From Agmasoma carcini (nom. nud.) (taxonomy: Eukaryota > Microsporidia > Thelohaniidae), in assembly GCA_029232285.1 (NCBI GenBank), contig JAOXFI010000043.1:1-24988 (forward strand): 24,988 nt of DNA, read 5' to 3'. A program made the translations under genes and the position numbers. Of this stretch, positions 1-7,114 are shown in pieces. The notes beneath the pieces are model-generated. The model saw only the letters and a list, made by a program, of their open reading frames with translations. It did not search any database and was not told where the DNA came from. The first letter of the stretch is position 1, and the number at the start of each line of letters is the position of its first letter.

Positions 1-195
1 AATCAAAGTACCATCAAGATCAAATATAGCCACGTTTTCATATACTTTATTCTTATCATAGTTCTTATATTGAATAATCCCTTTAGTTAGAGGTTTCAAT
101 TCAATACTACTTTGTGGTGCTTGTGTTTTTTCATAATTCTTAAATGTACAAATATATTGTATAAATAAATATATTATTATTACTTTGTTAGTCAT
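1..195 (-). CDS. N-terminal part of a HAD-superfamily phosphatase, polynucleotide 3'-phosphatase (PNKP/Tpp1)-like; cut by window edge
   Basis: Reading the minus strand from the ATG at 195 gives 65 codons without a stop to base 1. The last residues, VAIFDLDGTLI, are the HAD motif I (DxDGT) in the form typical of DNA 3'-phosphatases of the PNKP family, where it is preceded by a Lys/Tyr-rich stretch as here (residues 40-54). The first Asp of DLD would be the nucleophile that takes the phosphate. PNKP-type enzymes clean 3'-phosphate ends in single-strand break repair; that role is inferred from one motif. An in-frame TAA lies about 50 bases upstream, so the ATG at 195 is the first possible start. 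The N-terminus (MTNKVIIIYLFIQYICTF) is hydrophobic, like a signal peptide, which is odd for a nuclear repair enzyme. Other HAD phosphatases (e.g. CTD or NIF-like, or sugar phosphatases) are possible until the rest is seen. Confidence 0.6.
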   Translation of the reverse strand, partial: MTNKVIIIYLFIQYICTFKNYEKTQAPQSSIELKPLTKGIIQYKNYDKNKVYENVAIFDLDGTLI

Positions 196-530
196 TTGAT
201 GAAGAAGTGTTTTAATAAAAATTTTTAAAATACATTTATTTGTTTAATTTTAAAATATAATACAGTTGATATATTTGAAAGAATATGAATCAAGGTATAA
301 TTGATCTATCAAACTATTTAACAATATGTTAATATAATAAATTTGTTTATTACATAATATATTTACATGTAAAAAGAAAAAACTTTCAAAACATAAAGTA
401 ATATTAATTAATTTTTTCTACACGAAATAATATCTATACAAAAGTTAGAACATATTAACAATAAGATTCAAAGATAAGTAACGAATAACTAGATATAGCA
501 ATTGGCGAAAAATTAAAGAATGATTAGAAA
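196..530. other. AT-rich intergenic stretch, no gene seen
   Basis: No open frame with protein-like composition on either strand. Only A/T runs and no recognisable repeat or RNA gene. Confidence 0.6.
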
Positions 531-532
531 TT

Positions 533-692
533 ACCCAAGTCATGTTTTTCCAAGCACAAGCTGCGAGCTTTGACATGCAGGCTTCCAATAACAAACCATA
601 TAATAAATTAAAAAATATTTTTCATTTATAGTGATATATAACATATACTTATATTATCTAAAGTGTAAACTTTTACCACTAGCCAACGGCAC
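533..692 (+). repeat. Diverged dispersed repeat, copy 1 of 2
   Basis: This segment matches 1047-1290 in order: both begin with ACCCAAGTCATG, then have CTTTGACAT, GACAAACC or AACAAACC, an ATATA-rich middle, TTATCTAAA, and end in TTACCACT followed a few bases later by GGCAC. The copies have diverged by substitutions and indels. No coding frame is present in either. The nature of the unit is unknown; it could be a MITE or solo-LTR remnant. Confidence 0.55.
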
Positions 693-716
693 AATTATAC
701 ACTTATCCTGATTTGA

Positions 717-994
717 TAAAAAGGGTTGCAAAAGCTGAACATCATGTCATCCTAGATTGCTATGGTAAAACTCTAAAGACACCACAATAGCATTCTGTTA
801 TAGCGAATTTAGTGCTTTACACATACCGACCAGTTTATATCTTCGAGATCCTGCAGTGGTATTCTTTATTGGTAAACAAGAGGTCTTTATACTGATCATA
901 TAATAAATAGAGTTAGTTGTTTCCTCTCGATTCTGTTTACCCGACCGGTCTCTATCTCATTATAGCTAATGTTTCAAACGTTACCACTCTGCAC
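717..994 (-). repeat. Dispersed repeat family, minus-strand copy (other copies at 5229 and 23695)
   Basis: Read on the minus strand, this starts with GTGCAGAGTGG and runs through ATATAAACTGGTCGGT to GTTTTACCAT, GGATGACA and AGCTTTTGCAA. The same landmarks occur in the same order at 23695-23997 on the plus strand (GTGCAGAGTGG, CTAGTTGGTGTGGGTAA, GTTTTACCGTCATCC, CTGCTTTTGCAA). A shorter piece is at 5308-5345, where GATCTCAAAGATATAAACTG is almost the same as here. No coding potential. Unit type unknown. Confidence 0.55.
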
Positions 995-1046
995 CACCCT
1001 GAAATCTGAAAGCTTCCAGAACTTTAAGTATTTACTTAATTTTTTA

Positions 1047-1290
1047 ACCCAAGTCATGTCATGAAACCACATGCACTAACTTTGACATACATACCTTAGC
1101 TGACAAACCCTACAACAATATCTATAAAAGATTACACTCTTAAACTACATATAATATATATTTCTATTAACTTTGACATACATACCTTAGCTGACAAAGC
1201 CTACAACAATATCAATAAAAGATTACACTCTTAAACTACATATAATATATATTTCTATTATCTAAAATACAACAGTTTACCACTGGGCAC
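1047..1290 (+). repeat. Diverged dispersed repeat, copy 2, enlarged by an internal tandem duplication
   Basis: Shares its order of short matches with 533-692 (ACCCAAGTCATG at the start, TTATCTAAA and TTACCACTGGGCAC at the end). It is longer because its middle is duplicated as a 91-bp tandem repeat. Confidence 0.55.
1077..1258 (+). repeat. 91-bp tandem duplication, two copies
   Basis: Bases 1077-1167 and 1168-1258 are nearly identical (by eye two differences: ACCCTAC versus AGCCTAC, and TCTATAAAAG versus TCAATAAAAG). Such similarity points to a much younger event than the divergence from the copy at 533. Confidence 0.9.
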
Positions 1291-1630
1291 GCCAGATACA
1301 TAATCTTAAGCAATAACAAATAAATAAAATAACTTCCAAAGATATTGAGAATTAAAAATTACAAAGACTAATAATTCTTAATATTTCTTGTTTTTTAAAT
1401 ATATGTTCGGAAGATCTGTATACACATAAAATGTTTATTTTTAATTAAAAATAAGTATATATAATTATTATTAGCACTGTTTCAATTTGAATCTCATTTA
1501 TAAAATGTGTTTATAATTAATATAAATGATTAAAATCTAAAACAATCACAAATAAACAAGTTTTTAAAGATATCTTTAAAAAATCCTGTTAATCAAACTT
1601 GTGTTAAAATAAATAATTTAAATTTTATTA
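1291..1630. other. AT-rich spacer, no gene seen
   Basis: No coding frame. May include the 3' flank of the minus-strand Merlin relic that follows, but I could not recognise a terminal inverted repeat. Confidence 0.5.
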
Positions 1631-2460
1631 TTATTTTATTAACAAAATCACCTTTTCATAATCATTCCGCATAACACTGCCTTTAAACATGGCTTTAGAT
1701 AGAAAATTGTAATTTTTATTATTATATAAACCTTTTCTCTCTTTGAGTCTTAATTTGACCTTAACCCAATAAGATTCTATATTTTGGGTATGTGTCGCAG
1801 TAATTGGATCAAAAATCATAACTGTGATTAAACGAACTATGTTCAAAGCCTGTTTTTTGGCTTAATTGATTGTATGACCGCCATTGATCTGAAAATATTA
1901 TTGTCCCATCTCGACACACTTCTTGTACTATTTGGAGCAATCCATCCTCTTTCTATCACATATTCGTTTTAGAAACACCTTTGGTGGTTTGAAAGAAGTA
2001 TCCGTTATGCCAAAAACCTATAATTCTTTATTTGCGACCCTATTCAACACTATATTTAGATTTATGATTAAATTTAATTTCATCAATTTTGCAAATTGTA
2101 TCGTTTCTACCCAAATGTGTAACCTGATTAAAATAAAAAACATAATTTTCATTTATTTTTATATAAAATTTTGAATTTATTGACTTTTGTATTGTTAAAT
2201 CAGTAGTTTTAATGTTTGATACCAATAACACATTCTTTATGAAGTTGAAAAGTTTTCAATTTTTTTTTTGCAAGGAATGGTTTTTTTAAAACATTACATG
2301 ATGTGTTAATATATCTTAATGGGTTTTGATTTATTGATCTTGTATATTTTACAAGAACGTAAGGATTTGTACATAAAGAACAATCAAATTTCGAATGAGG
2401 GCTCTTATATCAATTAAAAATGCAATTACAGCATCATTATAGTCTAATAAAGGCTATATT
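1631..2460 (-). pseudogene. Merlin-type (IS1016/ISXO2-like) DDE transposase, frameshifted relic 1
   Basis: On the minus strand, pieces of one transposase appear in the right order but in different frames. Near 2440-2300: AVIAFLIDI followed by a zinc-ribbon-like CSLC and a later C. In the open frame 2231-2040: KIDEIKFNHKSKYS, matching the family's IDESxF...KYNRGR motif with the first catalytic Asp. At about 1990-1930: KVFLKRICDRK, like the FLVPVxDR strand. At about 1925-1820: GTIIFSDQWRSY (second catalytic Asp) and SSFNHSYDF (the conserved NHS). In the open frame 1846-1631: FDPITATHTQNIESYW with the catalytic Glu. At least three frame changes and several stops show it is dead. These enzymes move Merlin DNA transposons by cut-and-paste. 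I saw no clear terminal repeats around it. Confidence 0.85.
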
Positions 2461-2533
2461 ATATCTTTAAAATAGAAATTTCTTATTTATTTATAAAATT
2501 AAAAAAAGATTTTATATATATTTATAGTTGTTT

Positions 2534-2572
2534 CATCTGTAAAAATTCCTCAAGAGGAAAAATCTACAGATG
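2534..2572. repeat. Short hairpin-forming inverted repeat between two Merlin relics
   Basis: CATCTGTA and TACAGATG at the ends, and TTCCTC and GAGGAA further in, pair across a 2-base loop, with a small A-rich internal bulge. It lies in the roughly 180 bp between the two head-to-head transposase relics. It could be a leftover terminal repeat or a chance palindrome in AT-rich DNA. Confidence 0.55.
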
Positions 2573-2599
2573 ATCAGTTTTTAATATATATTGATCATT

Positions 2600-3454
2600 T
2601 TTTGTACATGAAGCAAAATAATTATCGGTAGTAAGGAGAATGTGATTGCCTTTTTGCGACAAAATGCAATTTTACAAACTACCGATGAAGATATCGCATG
2701 TCAAAGTTGTGGTAGCGAAATGCGGGAGGCAAAAAGAAGAACAGAAGAGAAGAAAGTATTTTGGTTTTGAGATGTAAAAACAGAGCATGCCAAATTTTCT
2801 ACTCAAAAAACATAATAATTTTAAAAAATTTACAGAATTGAATGAAAGCTTTAATACTAAGCTTACAACATGTGAAAATTTTAGAATTTTTTTTAAAGGT
2901 CCCGTACAAAATTGTGCACAATCTTACAGCTAGAATCCTATCAAAATCTGCAAGTGGTTTTGCTTTATGTTGGTATCTGTTATTCAACTAGGATAAATTG
3001 CTGGAACGCTAGAAAAAAATATTCAAATAGATGAATTAATATTTGCAGGCGCTGTAAATATAACAGAGGAGCCTCTTAGGAGGTGATGCTCTACCTGAAG
3101 AGACAGATTCAGAAGCCGAAGTTTTTAAACAAAGAAATCATGATAACAGAGTTGATGGGGCTTGGGGTTTTGGATTGATAAAAGGCAGGGATTGCAAATG
3201 TTTCTATGTAGAGAAAAGAGACAAAAAAATAATTCATTTAATTCAGAGAGAGGTTGAATTAGATTCTGTGATTAGCTCTGAGAGTGTGTGCAAATCCAAA
3301 GTTGTCAATTTTGAAATTTTCACATTACGAGGCAAATCATCAAATAAATTACGTAAATACGACAACAGCCCACACAAATTCAACAGAAAGATCTTGGTTT
3401 GATTCTAAAATAAAAATACTAGAAAATGAGAGGCGTAACACCCTGTACATTTAA
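2600..3454 (+). pseudogene. Merlin-type (ISXO2-like) DDE transposase, relic 2 (different subfamily)
   Basis: The plus strand carries a second, distinct transposase. The N-terminal part (2639-2760) reads NVIAFLRQNAILQ, then a zinc ribbon CQSC...; after a stop at about 2769 a frame change continues with CKNRACQIFYSKK, completing the two Cys pairs. At about 3020-3060 is IQIDELIF (first catalytic Asp). From about 3110: DSEAEVFKQRNHDN, then DGAWGFGLIKG and CFYVEKRDKK, the core strands before the second Asp, which is not conserved here (VISSESV). The end, TTTAHTNSTERSW (3365-3405), has the catalytic Glu; the frame stops at 3452-3454. Stops and frameshifts show loss of function. It points away from relic 1, so the two 5' ends face each other. 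Confidence 0.85.
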
Positions 3455-3690
3455 ATCATATTTGGATTTTAAATGTTGGTTTGTTTTCTGAAGTGATTCT
3501 AATGATATATTTTGATTGTTTTATATGATATAAAGACTTTAAATCAATAAAATTTAAAAATCATGACTTTAGTGTTGTTTATTTACAATATAAAAAATTA
3601 ATGAGATCACAAAATGTTTGAATTGATCCAAATTTTTATACTATGTTGTTAATTATCCAAATAGATAAAATTTAATATTTGATAATGTCT
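3455..3690. other. AT-rich spacer, no gene seen
   Basis: No coding frame recognised between relic 2 and relic 3. Confidence 0.5.
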
Positions 3691-3699
3691 CTTGTTAAA

Positions 3700-4310
3700 G
3701 ATGTGTAATAATTTTGACCATAAATAAATATATCAAGAGTAGGTAATAGGTTGGCTGGAAGTGTGCTAATTATTTTAGAGCACTTAAAAATATTTATTAA
3801 AATATATAATAAAAATGCAGAGGGTATCGCAAGTTTAATGATTGAATCATCACTTGGTTTAAATAGGCATATATTATATAAAATGGAAATGATCAATTCG
3901 CACAAATACCAAATATAGATTTTAGCAGCAATATATTAAAAACAGAGGAAATTTGGTTTGAGGGTAATAACAGGGGCACGGGGAATTACCCTCAAGCCGA
4001 ATTTTTTTATGTAGATTGATAAAGCGATAATAAAATACAAGTATAAGTCACATTGTAGCAGATATTCAATGAATCGTATTGACGCCTTTTGTATCATTGA
4101 ATTCGATGGTTCATAAGCGACATATATGGTAAGAAAGCCGGCATCATCTACTAAAATTAAATTCTCAATTTATATCGAGGAAGCTTCATGTCATATGTCT
4201 TAAACATTAAACATATCCCATATATATGATTTTATTGATTGTATCACATTCATTTATACATCGGCAGAAGAATCATTTACCAATCAAATTAAATAGAATA
4301 GGTGTTAAAA
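3700..4310 (+). pseudogene. Merlin-type transposase, heavily decayed relic 3
   Basis: The best pieces are near the end: NRIDAFCIIEFDGS (about 4070-4112) resembles the NRTDALxIIE strand of one Merlin subfamily, and HIYDFIDCITFIYTS followed by AEESFTNQIK (about 4220-4292) resembles the HxYxFIxxxTGxxTQAVESFNNxIK block with the catalytic Glu. An open piece at 3743-3917 (LEHLKIFIKIYNKN, then GLNRHILYKME) could be the helix-turn-helix part before the core. No intact frame joins them. A 44-bp TIR-only element sits in the middle at 3955. The assignment is by eye and weaker than for relics 1 and 2. Confidence 0.55.
3955..3998. mobile_element. 44-bp TIR-only remnant of a Merlin element
   Basis: GGTTTGAGGGTAAT at the left and ATTACCCTCAAGCC at the right are inverted copies with one mismatch. 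The left part goes on AACAGGGGCACGG. These are the same ends that bound the 1.5-kb Merlin element at 21053-22573 (GGCTTGAGGGTAATAACAGG). Everything internal is missing. The flanks GAAATTT and GAATTTT are similar and could be a worn target duplication, but in AT-rich DNA this is weak. Confidence 0.8.
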
Positions 4311-4449
4311 CATAAGACTAATATTTTAATATTTAATATTAATTTGTATATTTCAGTTATAATTTTTAAAAAAATCACATTCTAATAATTCTTGGTGTAC
4401 TGTATATGCGTGTACATCATATCATAATAATAAATAAAACATTTTCATT

Positions 4450-4992
4450 TCATTCACCTTTATTTAAATTGTGTTTCCTTTTCTCTTTTACATTTAAATA
4501 GTTAATAAAATTCGTAATCTCAGATGCTTCAAATTGATAATTTAATATTATAAAATTTGATAAATTAGATAAATTCATTGATATAAGACAGGATAGTATA
4601 GATTTAGAAGAACTAACATAGGTATAACAGAAATCCACTGGTAAAATACCATTATTAACATATTCTATTTTATCATTCATAAAATTAATCATTTTTGTGG
4701 TTTCACAATCTACATTTATCTGTATTTCCATAATATATAATATAATGTATCTTTTTAGGTCATCATCATAATTAGATTTTGAAATTGAAGATTTAAGGGT
4801 TGAAAAACAACAGAATAACCATTCACGATAATCATTAAGATGGTTGTTTAGTTTATAAAAATCTTCATATACATTAGTTTTTGGAACATAAATAAAATAG
4901 CCAGGAGTATAATTTGTGTCTAAAGGTGGATTACATTCAGTTGTTTCAGTTTGTGTCATAAAAACAAATGTTAAATAAAAATAAATATTCAT
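4450..4992 (-). CDS. Hypothetical secreted protein, 180 aa
   Basis: Unrecognised. The N-terminus (MNIYFYLTFVFMTQTETTEC) is a short hydrophobic stretch of about 12 residues ending in small or polar residues, consistent with a secretory signal peptide. The mature part is rich in Asn, Tyr, Ile and Ser, has Cys at 20, 61, 62, 96, 122 and 135, and ends in a basic tail (KEKRKHNLNKGE). Small secreted proteins without homologues are typical of microsporidia and are often host-exposed; a role here is inference. The ATG at 4992 is preceded on the coding strand by TTTTTTACCCAAAATG, i.e. a CCC triplet just before the start, which matches the CCC/GGG-type start signal described upstream of microsporidian genes and supports both the gene and its start. 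It is flanked by mobile-element debris on the left and a gene-free 1.4 kb on the right. Confidence 0.65.
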   Translation of the reverse strand: MNIYFYLTFVFMTQTETTECNPPLDTNYTPGYFIYVPKTNVYEDFYKLNNHLNDYREWLFCCFSTLKSSISKSNYDDDLKRYIILYIMEIQINVDCETTKMINFMNDKIEYVNNGILPVDFCYTYVSSSKSILSCLISMNLSNLSNFIILNYQFEASEITNFINYLNVKEKRKHNLNKGE

Positions 4993-4994
4993 TT

Positions 4995-5005
4995 TGGGTA
5001 AAAAA
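4995..5005 (-). promoter_or_regulatory. CCC-type start signal upstream of the 180-aa gene
   Basis: On the minus strand ACCCAAA directly precedes the ATG. CCC-like motifs close to the start codon have been described in microsporidia. It is a single short match, so confidence is modest. Confidence 0.35.
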
Positions 5006-5228
5006 TTAAAAATCTTTTATCTTGACATCATATCAAAAAATTATAAGTATGATAGTTTTTTTATTAATATTTATTATGAATATTTTAACCACCCAAAAAA
5101 TGTCAATATTTATATTAATGAAAAAAGATTATATACTACTTACCAATCTGTATGAGTCCAGACCTCCATGTGGAACATTTGAAATAATGGATAATTCGAC
5201 TATGACAGGTTAATCATGTCAAAGTCTA

Positions 5229-5345
5229 GAGCAGAGCGTTGTGGGATACGAATAACTGACTAATCTGAAAACTGGGTTATGATTGATAGATATAAGGTCA
5301 CTTTTGGATCTCAAAGATATAAACTGGTAGGTGTGGTAAAGTGTT
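5229..5345 (+). repeat. Dispersed repeat family, partial plus-strand copy
   Basis: Starts with GAGCAGAGCGT and holds GATCTCAAAGATATAAACTG followed by GTAGGTGTGGTAAAG. The minus-strand copy at 717-994 has GATCTCGAAGATATAAACTG followed by GTCGGTATGTGTAAAG. The match is clearest over 5308-5345. Confidence 0.5.
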
Positions 5346-6413
5346 GTAGTCTGTGTTTGATGGAGATTTAATATTTATATCATAACATATCTTGACAGGT
5401 TTGAAACTATTTAAGAAGTTTTAACCCTTACAGAAAATGGTCAGCGAGCAGACAAATAGGATAAATAAACACTTTGAACCTACTTACAACATAAAGCACT
5501 TAAGTCGGTTGTAATCAATTATTATTGTAAGAGTCTTTAAAGAAAGCATGACGTTTCTCTCTAGCAAAATTTTATCAAATAATGATGAGTGTATGATTGC
5601 ATCTCGCTAACCATTTCCCCTCTATTGATTCTTAAAAAAGGTTTTCTACGTGTTGATCGGTTTTTTATTATTTTTGTATGTAAATATTAATCAATTTTAA
5701 TCTTCTTGTAGAAAATGTTTAAAAAACGAGAGAGTTATCAATTCATTTACTCATTGTTTGTATGGTTTCTCCTCTGTATAATTATATTGGACCAATAAAC
5801 TTATTTTTAAAAACTTACTTATCATTACATGTAGACCAAAATATCAACTACAGGGGGTTTTTAGGTTTCATACTCACAATCCTTAGTCACTCAAGGGTTT
5901 CTATGTGATAAGAACTGCTCGCTTCTTAAATTGTTGAGAAATACGTTAATATTGTCAGAATTCTTCAATCTCAACACTGATCATCAACCCATGGAATTTG
6001 TTTATAAAGTTAGAAAATCATTTATAGCAAATTCAATAATAGAAAAGATGATTTTTACTTGTCATTCTATATTCTTCACATCTAAAATGGTTAATTTATC
6101 TTCTTTATGATGCTTATAACTTAGACATAAACCATTTTTGAAGATATAACTAATAAATCATTTTCAATTCACACTTTCTATATCTTTAGCTAGATATTTT
6201 TCACAAAGCCTGGCTTCATAAATAAAAATTATTAATTGAAAATCATATAATTTGATCTGATTTTTTAAAAAAGTTAAAATCTATCATTTAATAACAAATT
6301 ATGATCACATATAAAGTTTATAATGCTCTATAACGATTACAGTTATTTGTAAATGAAATTTATATTATTCTTGTAAATATTCTAATTAAAAAACAAAATA
6401 ATTAAATTAATTC

Positions 6414-6806
6414 TTAAAATTTATATTTTATTTTTGCTTTTAAAAAATATAAAAACAATTTTACTACTGATAAGCCAACACATATAACATCTTTAAAATA
6501 CTTACCAATATAATAAACACATAAAAAGTTGACAATAACATCAAAATTATTCCTTAAAATTAGAAAAAACTTAACCATCCATTTCATAAATTCCATTCTT
6601 ACAGTTTTCCATTTATCACACTCGAATTCTTTACTTTTGATATTCAGACAAGGGCAAACAAACCTATAAATATCATCTTCCTTCTCGTATATAATATTGG
6701 AATAAATATTTGTTTCTACACAGTCTCTACAAGCCATTAGATTTATCTCATGATTCTCATCCAACTTAAAATTCATTATTAAGAAACTTTTTTCTAAAAT
6801 ATTCAT
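6414..6806 (-). CDS. Hypothetical small membrane protein with a Cys-pair motif, 130 aa
   Basis: Unrecognised. The N-terminal half has CRDC (Cys 26 and 29), CPC (51 and 53) and a further Cys at 63, spaced as in a small zinc-binding fold, though this is only a pattern. The C-terminal half is hydrophobic: residues about 77-100 and 105-122 could form two membrane helices or a hairpin, and the protein ends in a basic tail (KAKIKYKF). A Met at residue 11 is an alternative start. It is the 3'-most member of a run of four minus-strand genes and lies 308 bp downstream of the ValRS stop. Composition is more balanced than in the surrounding noncoding DNA, which supports a real gene, but there is no family match I can name. 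Confidence 0.5.
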   Translation of the reverse strand: MNILEKSFLIMNFKLDENHEINLMACRDCVETNIYSNIIYEKEDDIYRFVCPCLNIKSKEFECDKWKTVRMEFMKWMVKFFLILRNNFDVIVNFLCVYYIGKYFKDVICVGLSVVKLFLYFLKAKIKYKF

Positions 6807-7114
6807 GGTATTTTTTTAATATAATGAATTTATTAAAATTACCAAAATATTAAAATTTAATTAAAATTCAAATATTTTTAATATGAAATAAATAATATTA
6901 AAATTAGTATTTTTATAATAAAAACTGGTAAAACACCATAACATTTCAAACATAATATCACCACCTCATGTTATCACTTTATTTTTAATATATCAGAAAT
7001 AATTCCTAAGAAAAACAAATCACATTAACATAAATTAATAGATTCAAAATATTATTATTCTAATCGTAGTCTTAAAAAAAATTATAATTAAACAAAAATA
7101 AAGACCATAATCTT
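6807..7114. other. AT-rich intergenic spacer, nothing seen
   Basis: Holds the 3' side of the ValRS gene and the 5' side of the 130-aa gene. No gene or repeat recognised. Confidence 0.5.

Larger units (their letters stand above)
4993..6413. other. 1.4-kb region without a convincing gene
   Basis: No frame looks protein-like. A 63-residue open frame at 5022-5213 has no support. The only structure I recognise is a partial copy of the dispersed repeat at 5229-5345. The stretch 5215-5950 is slightly less AT-rich than the rest, which may mean further decayed mobile DNA. Confidence 0.5.

Noticed and set aside
3672..3905. 77-residue minus-strand hydrophobic frame
   Set aside because: The opposite strand reads better as part of a decayed Merlin transposase; the hydrophobic minus frame is probably its shadow.
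5022..5213. 63-residue plus-strand frame with a hydrophobic start, divergent from the 180-aa gene
   Set aside because: Composition is that of AT-rich noncoding DNA, there is no start signal, and no family match; it may just be the promoter side of the 180-aa gene.
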